64,000 nucleotides of DNA, from positions 248,001-312,000 of the forward strand of contig NZ_BAAADE010000003.1 of NCBI RefSeq assembly GCF_039522165.1, written 5' to 3'. Below, in pieces: positions 57,173-64,000 of the stretch. Origin of the DNA: Paenochrobactrum glaciei (GTDB lineage: Bacteria; Pseudomonadota; Alphaproteobacteria; Rhizobiales; Rhizobiaceae). The position numbers were made by a program, and so were the translations under genes. How positions within the stretch are numbered: position 1 is the stretch's first letter; every line of letters starts with the position of its first letter. The notes beneath the pieces were generated by a model. That model was not told where the DNA came from and ran no database searches. It saw nothing but the letters and a program-made list of their open reading frames with translations.

Positions 57173-58843
57173 ATGAAGTCTGATATCGAAATCGCTCGCG
57201 CCGCTCACAAACTACCAATTACAGAGATCGCCGCGAAGCTTGATCTCGTGGCGGGTGATTTACTGCCTTATGGTCACGATAAGGCAAAGCTGACGCATGA
57301 TGTGGTCAACAGATTGCAAAACGCACCTCGCGGCAAGCTTGTTTTAGTGACGTCCATTAATCCGACGCCGGCAGGTGAAGGTAAAACCACGACATCAGTC
57401 GGGCTTGGTGATGCGCTGAACCGGATTGGTAAAAAAGCAGTCATATGCTTGCGTGAACCAAGTCTCGGACCCAATTTTGGTATGAAAGGCGGTGCCGCTG
57501 GTGGCGGTTATTCGCAAGTCATTCCGATGGAAGATATCAACCTGCATTTTACGGGCGATTTTCACGCAATCAGCAGTGCCAATAATCTGCTGGCTGCTAT
57601 GATCGATAATCATATCCATTGGGGTAACGATTTAAGATTTGACACTAGGCGTGTGACTTGGCGCCGTGTGGTTGACATGAATGATCGTGCACTGCGTGAT
57701 ATTACTGTTGCTTTGGGCGGTCCCTCGAATGGCTACCCACGTGAAACCGGCTTTGATATTTCGGTTGCTTCCGAAGTGATGGCTATTCTTTGTTTAGCTG
57801 AAGATCTGAGCGATTTAAAAGCGCGTTTGGCGCGGATTATTGTCGGTTATAATCTGGATAAGCAGCCGATAACCGCAGCTGACTTAAAAGCTGATGGTGC
57901 AATGACCGCTTTGTTGAAGGATGCTTTGCAACCTAATCTGGTGCAGACCATCGAGAATAATCCGGTCCTGATCCATGGCGGGCCATTTGCTAATATTGCG
58001 CATGGTTGCAACAGTGTGATTGCAACAAAAACAGCACTGGCACTGGGTGATTATGTGGTCACTGAAGCCGGATTTGGCGCAGACCTCGGCGCGGAAAAGT
58101 TCTTCAATATTAAATGCCGCAAGGTTGGGTTGAGCCCTGATGCGGTGGTGGTTGTTGCTACAATCCGTGCGCTGAAAATGAATGGTGGGGTTGCTAAGAG
58201 CGAGCTTGCCGCAGAAAATACGCAGGCTTTGAAAAAAGGTAGCGTTAATCTCATTCGCCATATTCAAAATGTGCAAAAATTCGGTTTACCTGTTGTGGTC
58301 GCCATCAATCATTTTGTGACTGACACTGAAGCAGAAATTGCGGTGTTGAACGAGGTTTGTGATAATCTCGGCGTGCAGGCTATTTTGTGCCGTCATTGGT
58401 CAGAAGGTGGTGCCGGTGCAGAGGAACTGGCTCATGCTGTTGCAAAATTAGCAGATCATAATGAAGCTAAACTACAATTGCTCTATGATAATAAACTGCC
58501 ATTGTGGGAAAAAGTGCAAAAGATTGCGCGTGAAATTTATGGTGCAGCTGATGTAAGCGCTGACTCGTCTGTGCTGAAGCAATTGGAACAGTGGCAGGCG
58601 GCCGGATTTGGTGATCTGCCGGTTTGCATGGCGAAAACACAGTATAGTTTTTCAGCTGATCCAACGGCCCTTGGCGCGCCGTCAGGACATATTATTCCTG
58701 TACGAGAAGTAAAACTCTCTGCGGGTGCCGGCTTTATTGTAGTTATTTGTGGAAGCATCATGACCATGCCGGGCTTGCCGCGCGTGCCGGCAGCTGAGCA
58801 TATTGGCCTTAACGAGAATAATGAAATTCAGGGGTTATCCTGA
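57173..58843 (+). CDS. fhs: Formate--tetrahydrofolate ligase
   Basis: A 556-residue enzyme from ATG 57173 (GGAG six bases upstream). The P-loop TPAGEGKTTTSVGLGDAL is near residue 66, followed by CLREPSLGPNFGMKGGAAGGGY and the folate-site region FGADLGAEKFFNIKCR; it ends with the conserved VICGSIMTMPGLPRVPAAE. It makes 10-formyl-THF from formate, THF and ATP. Formate is released by the kynurenine formamidase encoded at 43537, one possible source. Single-gene unit with a terminator after it. Confidence 0.95.
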   Translation: MKSDIEIARAAHKLPITEIAAKLDLVAGDLLPYGHDKAKLTHDVVNRLQNAPRGKLVLVTSINPTPAGEGKTTTSVGLGDALNRIGKKAVICLREPSLGPNFGMKGGAAGGGYSQVIPMEDINLHFTGDFHAISSANNLLAAMIDNHIHWGNDLRFDTRRVTWRRVVDMNDRALRDITVALGGPSNGYPRETGFDISVASEVMAILCLAEDLSDLKARLARIIVGYNLDKQPITAADLKADGAMTALLKDALQPNLVQTIENNPVLIHGGPFANIAHGCNSVIATKTALALGDYVVTEAGFGADLGAEKFFNIKCRKVGLSPDAVVVVATIRALKMNGGVAKSELAAENTQALKKGSVNLIRHIQNVQKFGLPVVVAINHFVTDTEAEIAVLNEVCDNLGVQAILCRHWSEGGAGAEELAHAVAKLADHNEAKLQLLYDNKLPLWEKVQKIAREIYGAADVSADSSVLKQLEQWQAAGFGDLPVCMAKTQYSFSADPTALGAPSGHIIPVREVKLSAGAGFIVVICGSIMTMPGLPRVPAAEHIGLNENNEIQGLS

Positions 58844-58865
58844 TTTTTTAAAAATTAATGAAGTG

Positions 58866-58900
58866 AAACACCCCTAAGCCATAATAGCTTAGGGGTGTTT
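58866..58900. terminator. Bidirectional terminator
   Basis: AAACACCCCTAAGC (58866-58879) pairs with GCTTAGGGGTGTTT (58887-58900), loop CATAATA, then TTATTT. It separates fhs from the convergent small membrane protein gene. Confidence 0.9.
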
Positions 58901-59140
58901 TTATTTATTATGTAATGTTTTTCTTTTCTGCCAATAGCGGTTGCGCAGTCGTGGTGCTATCATCCATGAGGCGATGGGTGTGAGAACAATGCTCAAAACC
59001 ACCACAGCAGGTAATAAATATTTCGCTTCCTCTGCTAGTTCAGGCACCGATAAAACGATGATTGCCCCAACTCCAAAAAATACGGCATTGACCATAACGC
59101 TTAGTGCGGCAGCGATTTGAAATCTAACTGAAGTCATCAT
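58901..59140 (-). CDS. Small inner-membrane protein, unknown function
   Basis: A 79-residue protein with two hydrophobic helices (about residues 8-30 and 42-62) and a basic C-terminus (RLRNRYWQKRKTLHNK) expected on the cytoplasmic side. GGAGG lies upstream of the ATG. No family recognised. It opens a run of small stress- or envelope-type genes extending to 61768. Confidence 0.7.
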   Translation of the reverse strand: MMTSVRFQIAAALSVMVNAVFFGVGAIIVLSVPELAEEAKYLLPAVVVLSIVLTPIASWMIAPRLRNRYWQKRKTLHNK

Positions 59141-59171
59141 TTCCTCCTGCTAAGTGTTTGTTTCATCTTGG

Positions 59172-59363
59172 TTAGGTTTTTTTCTGTTTGGCACGGCCGG
59201 AACCACCCGGTTTTTTGCCGCCGCCATCCTGTTTGTTGACAGTCACCCAAGCAATCCGCTCAGCTTCTTTCTCGGATGTGCCGTGCTTTTCATAGCCTTC
59301 TGCTATGTGTTCTGCTTTTCGTTTTTGCTTGTCGGTATATTTGGATTTGTCACCATTCTCCAT
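59172..59363 (-). CDS. Small basic protein, 'plasmid stabilization'-type hypothetical
   Basis: A 63-residue, highly charged protein (GDKSKYTDKQKRKAEHIAEG, then SEKEAERIAWVTVNKQDGG) ending in a Gly/Lys-rich tail. This conserved short family is often annotated as plasmid stabilization protein, without functional proof, and is common on chromosomes of alphaproteobacteria next to stress genes. GGAG precedes the ATG. The composition suggests a nucleic-acid-binding or desiccation-type protein; that is inference. Confidence 0.75.
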   Translation of the reverse strand: MENGDKSKYTDKQKRKAEHIAEGYEKHGTSEKEAERIAWVTVNKQDGGGKKPGGSGRAKQKKT

Positions 59364-59564
59364 CGTCTTCTCCTATGCCAAAGTTGAACGATAAGTACTC
59401 TGTAAGGGTAACGGGGAGCAGCTGGATGGGTTCCGGCTAAAGTAAAATTCAAATTAGGATCACAAAATAATTCAAAGATATCAAAAGCTTGATGAAACTT
59501 TCATAAGCGCTACTGCATTCATCTTATGTACGTCATAACAATGATCAAGAAGATGGAGAATAAA

Positions 59565-59960
59565 ATGCGCCGTATTCTTATTACGACTTTAGCCACAGCT
59601 GCGATGATTAGTTTTGCTCATGCGCAAACCGTTACAACGACAGAAACAGAAGTGTTTGTAACCGCACAACCAACTGATGTTTTGAGCAGTAATGTCGTTG
59701 GTCTTAATGTGTCAGATGCTGAAGGAACTGTTTTTGGCGAAATTAAAGATCTGATCGTTTCTGACAATGAGCTGGCGGGTTATATTGTTTCTGTTGGCGG
59801 CTTCTTAGGGATAGGTGAAAAATATGTGATTGTTAGTCCGCAATCTGTAAACATCACCTATGTCGCTGATGATAAATCATGGCAGGCAACTATGAGTGCG
59901 ACTAAGGAAGAAATCGAAAAGGCGCCTGAATTTAAATATGTAGGGCGTTGGGAAAAATAA
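59565..59960 (+). CDS. PRC-barrel domain protein, exported
   Basis: A 131-residue protein from ATG 59565 (GGAG nine bases upstream) with signal peptide RRILITTLATAAMISFAHAQ. The mature part has a PRC-barrel: VVGLNVSDAEGTVFGEIKDLIVSDNELAGYIVSVGGFLGIGEKYVIVS at about residues 45-92. Exported PRC-barrel proteins are frequent in Hyphomicrobiales, often stress-induced, and of unclear role. Confidence 0.85.
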   Translation: MRRILITTLATAAMISFAHAQTVTTTETEVFVTAQPTDVLSSNVVGLNVSDAEGTVFGEIKDLIVSDNELAGYIVSVGGFLGIGEKYVIVSPQSVNITYVADDKSWQATMSATKEEIEKAPEFKYVGRWEK

Positions 59961-59974
59961 GTCCCTATTTAAAC

Positions 59975-60001
59975 AAATGCCGCCAGTCTGTGGCGGCATT
60001 T
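59975..60001 (+). terminator. Terminator of the PRC-barrel gene
   Basis: AAATGCCGCCA (59975-59985) pairs with TGGCGGCATTT (59991-60001) over GTCTG and runs into TTTATG. Confidence 0.85.
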
Positions 60002-60065
60002 TTATGCGTTAAAATAGCATTTTAATAATAAGCCTATGGTGCTTTTTATACAATCGATACATATA

Positions 60066-60092
60066 AACAGTGCGCCATGAAGGCGCACTGTT
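60066..60092. terminator. Bidirectional terminator beside csbD-like gene
   Basis: AACAGTGCGCC (60066-60076) pairs with GGCGCACTGTT (60082-60092), loop ATGAA, flanked by TTTT on the right. It ends the leftward CsbD-like gene. Confidence 0.85.
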
Positions 60093-60097
60093 TTTAA

Positions 60098-60301
60098 TTA
60101 CCAATTCTGATTGTTGTACCAGCTATCTATCTCATTCTTGACGCGGTCTTTTTCAATGCCGTAGCGTTCTTGAATTTTACCTTCGAGCTGTTCCCGGCGG
60201 CCTTGAATTTGATCGAGGTCATCGTCTGTGAGCTTTCCCCATTGCTCTTTAACTTTGCCTTTAACCTGTTTCCAATTACCTTCGATACGGTTCCAATCCA
60301 T
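60098..60301 (-). CDS. CsbD-family stress protein
   Basis: A 67-residue protein from ATG 60301 (AAAGGAG upstream). The family pattern DWNRIEGNWKQVKGKVKEQW followed by GKLTDDDLDQIQGRREQLEGKIQERYG is unmistakable. CsbD-like proteins are induced by general stress and stationary phase; their biochemical role is unknown. Confidence 0.92.
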   Translation of the reverse strand: MDWNRIEGNWKQVKGKVKEQWGKLTDDDLDQIQGRREQLEGKIQERYGIEKDRVKNEIDSWYNNQNW

Positions 60302-60511
60302 TGATCTTCTCCTTTGCTTTATGAGGGTATTAAACCAACGCGGCAGCTTCAAAATGGTTCATAGTATTTTGAAGAAAAATCATAACTCTATATAAAATAA
60401 AGATATTTTTGTTTATGTAACTTGTTGTGAATAAAAATTCAGGAACAATTTTCAAAGCTCATGTGTTTACCAAATATCACTGAAATGCAGTGACAAACAC
60501 AGGAGCTGATC

Positions 60512-60820
60512 ATGAATTATAAAACTATGACGCTCGTAGCTGCTTGCATTTGTATCCCAACATTAGGGCAGGCACAGACGACACCAACCACAGATAAGCC
60601 AGCAGTTGTTATGCCGGATCAAGCCAATCCGTCAGCACCCGTTAAAGGTGAAAATAGCTTCACTCAAGATCAGGCGAAAAGCCGGATGGAAGAAGCGGGG
60701 TTTACCAATGTGATGGGGCTCACCCTCGATGATGAAGGTGTGTGGCATGCGGCCGGTGAAAAAAATGGAACGCCAGTGATGATCAAGATGGATTATCAGG
60801 GCAACATCACTTCAGGTTAA
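60512..60820 (+). CDS. Exported small protein, PepSY-like
   Basis: A 102-residue protein with signal peptide (MTLVAACICIPTLGQAQ), a Pro/Thr-rich linker, then FTQDQAKSRMEEAGFTNVMGLTLDDEGVWHAAGEKNGTPVMIKMDYQGNIT at about residues 50-100, a single alpha-beta unit resembling PepSY-like repeats. GGAG lies upstream of the ATG. The next gene starts 18 bases downstream, so they are probably co-transcribed. Function unknown. Confidence 0.8.
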   Translation: MNYKTMTLVAACICIPTLGQAQTTPTTDKPAVVMPDQANPSAPVKGENSFTQDQAKSRMEEAGFTNVMGLTLDDEGVWHAAGEKNGTPVMIKMDYQGNITSG

Positions 60821-60837
60821 TACAACGGGAGATTATT

Positions 60838-61425
60838 ATGAAAACGCTTAATCAGTTATTCGATAATTACGACGCTGCAAAGAGTGTAGTTATTCAACTT
60901 GAAGCAGCGGGTATACCATACAAAGATATTAGTATTGTTTCGCACCATGCCGAAAACCGAAGCGAAGCCGGAGAAGGTGCAGGTGTCGGTGCCGGAGTGG
61001 GCGCTGCACTTGGTGCAGGTGGAGGATTGCTTGCTGGTCTTGGCATGATTGCAATTCCTGGAGTTGGCCCTGTCGTTGCGGCCGGATGGCTATCTGCCAC
61101 CCTTGCAGGCGCTGTTGGCGGAGCCGTAGCTGGTGGTGCAGCAGGGGGATTGATCGGCGCACTTATTGACAGCGGTGTGCCTGATGACGAGGCTCATGTT
61201 TATGCTGAGGGTGTTCGTCGTGGCGGTGCTATAGTATCAGTGAAAGTTGACGATGAAAAAGCACCGGTTGCTCGACGTATTCTAGCAGATGCTGGTGGTG
61301 TTGATGTGAATGCGCGGCGCCAATATTATCGTGAGCAAGGATGGGAGCGTTTTGATCATACGTCCGCTCCATATACGCCTGAAGACGTAGAGCTTGAAAG
61401 ACAGAAGCTTCTGAATATGCGCTGA
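60838..61425 (+). CDS. General stress protein 17M-like (YflT) with glycine-zipper region
   Basis: A 195-residue protein. The N-terminus TLNQLFDNYDAAKSVVIQLEAAGIPYKDISIVSHH matches the heat-induced stress protein YflT/GsiB-neighbour domain. Residues about 45-115 are a Gly/Ala-rich hydrophobic block (GVGAGVGAALGAGGGLLAGL) that could form helical hairpins in a membrane. The C-terminal part GVPDDEAHVYAEGVRRGGAIVSVKVDDEKA is conserved in the family. It is preceded by the PepSY-like gene in the same unit. Confidence 0.82.
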   Translation: MKTLNQLFDNYDAAKSVVIQLEAAGIPYKDISIVSHHAENRSEAGEGAGVGAGVGAALGAGGGLLAGLGMIAIPGVGPVVAAGWLSATLAGAVGGAVAGGAAGGLIGALIDSGVPDDEAHVYAEGVRRGGAIVSVKVDDEKAPVARRILADAGGVDVNARRQYYREQGWERFDHTSAPYTPEDVELERQKLLNMR

Positions 61426-61555
61426 CAGAGCGTTCCTGCTGATGATTGAAGTCATCGAAAAATTGAAGTGGCTTGAGAAAAGAGATGCGCCATGATGCAT
61501 ATTTCTCAGCCACTCCTCGCTTTTGAACGTAAATATTCAAAAACAGGAGGATGCA

Positions 61556-61768
61556 ATGAAAAAAGTTCCTGCAGAGGATGCGCGACAGGGGCGCAAGGGT
61601 GTCTCTGTGTTGGTTGTTTTGCTGTGCAGCCTGTTATTGGCAGTTCTTGTTTGGGTGGGTGTGGAAGCTTACGGACGCATTACATCGGAGAGTAATCATT
61701 CATTTGCCAATGATGACAAAGTACCGGATGTCAGCGTGCCTGTTCAGGAGCCCGCTTCGGCTCAGTAA
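61556..61768 (+). CDS. Small single-pass membrane protein
   Basis: A 70-residue protein from ATG 61556 with AGGAGG eight bases upstream. A cytoplasmic basic N-terminus (KKVPAEDARQGRKG) is followed by one helix (VSVLVVLLCSLLLAVLVWVG, about residues 17-36) and an acidic, Pro/Ser-rich tail. No family recognised. It is the last gene of the stress cluster, just before the TPP riboswitch. Confidence 0.7.
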   Translation: MKKVPAEDARQGRKGVSVLVVLLCSLLLAVLVWVGVEAYGRITSESNHSFANDDKVPDVSVPVQEPASAQ

Positions 61769-61826
61769 TTATTAAACTTTAGGTCAGATGCTTGACGGAT
61801 CGTGGTCATAGCCTTACTCATGGACA

Positions 61827-61927
61827 GACCAAGGGGTGTCCCGTCAAGGGGCTGAGATATTGCTATTATCAAAAGCGCAGTGACCCTTCGAACCTGATCC
61901 GGATCATGCCGGCGAAGGGATGGGAAC
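61827..61927 (+). ncRNA. TPP (THI-box) riboswitch
   Basis: Conserved blocks in order: AAGGGGTGTCC (61831-61841), GGGGCTGAGAT (61848-61858), then TGACCCTTCGAACCTGATCC followed by GGATCATGCCGGCGAAGGGA (61881-61920), with the 3' arm complementary to the CCCTTCG strand. It lies about 90 bases upstream of tenA, which should be repressed by thiamine pyrophosphate. Confidence 0.95.
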
Positions 61928-61944
61928 AAAAGCCTGCCTTTTGC

Positions 61945-61963
61945 CGGCCTCTTTGCGAGGCCG
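61945..61963 (+). terminator. Hairpin of the TPP riboswitch expression platform
   Basis: CGGCCTC (61945-61951) pairs with GAGGCCG (61957-61963) over TTTGC and is followed by TTTATG. Weak as an intrinsic terminator, but placed where the expression platform is expected. Confidence 0.5.
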
Positions 61964-62015
61964 TTTATGAATAAAAACTTGTCGGTCTTGCAGCCAACCT
62001 TGAAAAGGCAGCATT

Positions 62016-62663
62016 ATGACTGAACGCTTTACTGAAATCTTAAAAAACAGCAGCCAGCCGCTCTGGTCACAAGCGGTTGATCATCGTTTTGTGCAGGAAT
62101 TGCATGCAGGCACAATCAGCGATGAAGTGATGGCAGCCTATTTGATACAGGACCATCGGTTCTTGGATAGTTTCCTCACATTGCTGGGTGCAGCGATTGC
62201 AACGGCTGATACTTTCGAAGCGCGTTTACGTTTCGGCCAATTTGCGGGCATGGTTTCAAGTGATGAAAACACTTATTTCTTACGTGCTTTTGAAGCGCTT
62301 GGTGTGAGTGCTGACATGAGAGCTGCTATTCCTGATAGTCAGCCAACTAAAGGTTTTCAGGCAATTATGCGCGAAGCTGCCGAGACCCGTTCTTATGCCG
62401 CTATTTTGTCCGTTCTCAATGTAGCAGAATGGCTTTATCTGGAGTGGGCGTCAGATCGTGATAAGGCTCTGCCGGATAATTTTGTGCATGCTGAATGGAT
62501 TACCTTGCATGATAATCCATTTTTTTGCGATTTTGTTGCGTTCTTACGCGGTGAACTTGATCGCGTTGGTCCGACAGAGGTGGAGTGCAGTAAAGACTTT
62601 TTCACGCGCGCTGTTCAGCTTGAACTGGCATTTTTTGATGCAGCTTATCAAGAATACGCATAA
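62016..62663 (+). CDS. tenA: TenA-family thiamine salvage enzyme lacking the catalytic cysteine
   Basis: A 215-residue all-helical TenA protein. Substrate-site residues include Asp46 in YLIQDHRFLDSF and Glu84 in SSDENTYFLRAF. At the position of the thiaminase II nucleophile, the usual PCEW is VAEW, with Ala137 replacing Cys and Glu138-Trp139 kept. Cys-less (TenA_E-type) proteins are known and are thought to hydrolyse amino- or formylamino-HMP rather than thiamine. Controlled by the TPP riboswitch upstream, it is a single gene; no other thiamine genes are in the window. The expected role is salvage of the pyrimidine moiety. Confidence 0.87.
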   Translation: MTERFTEILKNSSQPLWSQAVDHRFVQELHAGTISDEVMAAYLIQDHRFLDSFLTLLGAAIATADTFEARLRFGQFAGMVSSDENTYFLRAFEALGVSADMRAAIPDSQPTKGFQAIMREAAETRSYAAILSVLNVAEWLYLEWASDRDKALPDNFVHAEWITLHDNPFFCDFVAFLRGELDRVGPTEVECSKDFFTRAVQLELAFFDAAYQEYA

Positions 62664-62711
62664 TTAATAAAGGTCAGGTCAGGCGGTGATGAATATCGTC
62701 TGGCCTGATCT

Positions 62712-63644
62712 TTAACCAGCAGGCAGTGCTTTTTCGGCTTTTAAAGTTGTGAGATATGAGGCGCGGCGCCAGAATTTTTCTGCTTGCTGATTGCGGAAAT
62801 TATGTGTTCGGTAAATACGGATTTCCACTAAAAGATCATCTTCGGTCGTGCCAGCACGAACCAGTAACCCACGGCTCAGTTCGTCATTGACCAGGCTTTG
62901 TGGAACCCATGTGACGCCATGACCGGAAATAGCCATTGCTTTAAGTGCGCTGGACATTCCGTTTTCATAGACAGAATGAAGATTATATTGCCGTTTCTCA
63001 ATTAAATGCTGCAATGCAAGGGAGAAAAATGCATTGCTGCGATAGCTTAAAAAATGTGTCGGTAGATAGCTCTTGGTGAGGCTGTGCATAGGGCTGCCGT
63101 CGCGATTAGGCGCACTGACTGCAATAACGCGCTCCATGCCAACCGACAAAAATGGAAATTTTTTCAAGTCTTCCATTTGCTTTACATCATCAAGAGCATA
63201 GGTCAGGAAAAAGTCGCATTGGCCATGTACCAATGTTGACATATTTCCTAAAAATGAGGCGTGTGGATCAGTAAAACGCACACGAAATTCATCGCCAACA
63301 GCTTCCATGTCAGCCATCCAAAGCGGGAAGAAACTTAAAGATAAGCTGTTTAACGTTGCGAAAGAGAGCACTTCCCAGACGGGATTATACTGCTCATAAA
63401 GCCATTTTCTGGAGTTATATAAAAGATCAATGGCATCATGGGCAGAGGGCAAAAAACTTGCACCTGCCGCTGTCAGCTTAATCGGATTGCTGCTACGGTC
63501 AATCAAAGGCATGCCGACCCAGTTTTCAAGCTGACGGATGCGGCGGCTGAGCGCAGATTGCGTGATGTTCCGTTCCTGAGCAGCGCGAGAAAAGCTGGAA
63601 TATTGTGCAAGTGAAACAAAATCTTTCAGCCACTTCAGTTCCAT
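62712..63644 (-). CDS. LysR-family transcriptional regulator
   Basis: About 310 residues from ATG 63644 (GTG 63650 possible). N-terminal helix-turn-helix MELKWLKDFVSLAQYSSFSRAAQERNITQSALSRRIRQLENWVGMPLIDRS at residues 1-51, then a LysR effector domain (VRFTDPHASFLGNMSTLVHGQCDFFLTYA; MAISGHGVTWVPQSLV). It resembles regulators of amino-acid or aromatic catabolism genes, but no named orthologue can be given. It is divergent from a gene probably starting at 63964 and convergent with tenA. Confidence 0.9.
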   Translation of the reverse strand: MELKWLKDFVSLAQYSSFSRAAQERNITQSALSRRIRQLENWVGMPLIDRSSNPIKLTAAGASFLPSAHDAIDLLYNSRKWLYEQYNPVWEVLSFATLNSLSLSFFPLWMADMEAVGDEFRVRFTDPHASFLGNMSTLVHGQCDFFLTYALDDVKQMEDLKKFPFLSVGMERVIAVSAPNRDGSPMHSLTKSYLPTHFLSYRSNAFFSLALQHLIEKRQYNLHSVYENGMSSALKAMAISGHGVTWVPQSLVNDELSRGLLVRAGTTEDDLLVEIRIYRTHNFRNQQAEKFWRRASYLTTLKAEKALPAG

Positions 63645-63963
63645 GTACACTCACTTTAATTTTAGTCACAGTTTCTGTTTTTAGTTTAGTTCTTTGTTGA
63701 TAACCGGACAATTGTAAATTGCATCTCCCTTAGCGAAAGAAGGGATGGGCTTATGCAAATTTAGAATATACGATTATTCTTAAATTCCGATTTGTGGGCA
63801 ATTTTTCAGATATAAGATTTTAGCGCGCGCTAATGGTTTGTTTTATTTTTTAGTGATAACTAATTAAGGTCGTGCGCATTGAAAGCTTTGCATTATAAGG
63901 CTTTTTACGTTTTTCTGGTGCATATTGCGTGTCGGTAATATTTATAAAAAGGAAGGCGTTTCG
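63645..63963. other. 319-base regulatory interval
   Basis: AT-rich, non-coding. It contains a weak hairpin near 63880-63905 (AAAGC...GGCTTT, then TTTTACG) and should carry the promoters of the divergent LysR gene and of the gene at the right edge. No gene or clear operator was identified. Confidence 0.45.
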
Positions 63964-64000
63964 TTGCATTTTCCCCCAGAAAACTTGCTGTATGATCTTA
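63964..64000 (+). CDS. Start of a CDS cut by the window edge (tentative)
   Basis: TTG 63964 with GGAAGG seven bases upstream opens a frame reading MHFPPENLLYDL to the end of the window. Its position divergent from the LysR gene supports a real start, but twelve codons are too few to identify a product. Confidence 0.35.
   Translation, partial: MHFPPENLLYDL

Overview
The window looks like chromosome of an alphaproteobacterium of the order Hyphomicrobiales, most likely a Brucellaceae relative (Ochrobactrum / Pseudochrobactrum type). This is an inference from gene families (a BlcR-BlcABC lactone operon, an ScfR-type propionate regulator, DUF2239, many MarR/LysR/IclR regulators) and a moderate base composition. 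I see no rRNA or tRNA genes, insertion sequences, integrases, attC sites or CRISPR arrays, so the content reads as resident accessory chromosome rather than a recent island.

Layout. 1-3977: end of an RND pump, then a LysR regulator divergent from an MFS exporter and a siderophore-interacting flavoprotein. 4082-7357: GIY-YIG protein, DUF2239 protein, and a two-gene resistance-like unit made of an AadA-type aminoglycoside nucleotidyltransferase and a CmlA/FloR-type chloramphenicol exporter. The exporter is preceded by a 9-codon leader peptide and a four-arm hairpin region that looks like a drug-inducible translational attenuator. 7550-8568: DUF523 and a GNAT enzyme. 8618-15530: kynureninase, MHS transporter and M20 amidohydrolase behind a perfect MarR-type palindrome, then a MarR regulator, an EamA exporter, an APH(3')-type kinase and a GNAT enzyme. 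15660-19978: two-component system, ABC exporter and GrpB protein. 20002-25245: 2-methylcitrate genes prpB-prpC-prpD divergent from their XRE-type regulator. 25273-31258: MocR regulator divergent from an EamA exporter, a copper unit (small Cys/Met/His protein plus Tat-exported multicopper oxidase), and an ABC-F protein with a long leader. 31666-35317: NUDIX and a MarR-controlled EmrAB-type pump. 35534-39894: BlcR-BlcA-BlcB-BlcC, gamma-butyrolactone catabolism and AHL lactonase. 40107-48012: penicillin G acylase, tryptophan 2,3-dioxygenase, kynurenine formamidase, a PACE pump, a bestrophin-like channel, and a Hod/AqdC-type quinolone dioxygenase with a flavin monooxygenase. 48507-52052: orphan periplasmic binding protein and a large AsmA-like envelope protein. 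52262-56652: a cobalamin-riboswitch operon (binding protein, permease, ATPase, pseudoazurin, methyltransferase) with tightly coupled genes. Then the remnant of an outer-membrane protein gene, formate-THF ligase, a run of small stress/envelope proteins (58901-61768), a TPP riboswitch with a TenA that lacks the catalytic cysteine, and a LysR gene.

Themes. Tryptophan goes to N-formylkynurenine, kynurenine and anthranilate using genes split between 42.7-44.3 kb and 8.6-9.9 kb. Three different families able to destroy bacterial signals or antibiotics lie within about 9 kb: a lactonase, a penicillin-acylase-fold enzyme and a quinolone 2,4-dioxygenase. Drug-resistance homologues (Cml, AadA, APH(3'), ABC-F, EmrAB, PACE, RND, ABC exporter) are dense. 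The strongest candidates for a previously undescribed system are the leader-controlled cml unit, the aqdBC-like pair beside kynurenine genes, and the B12-controlled operon carrying a pseudoazurin and a methyltransferase. All functional statements come from sequence motifs and remembered family features; no database search was possible.
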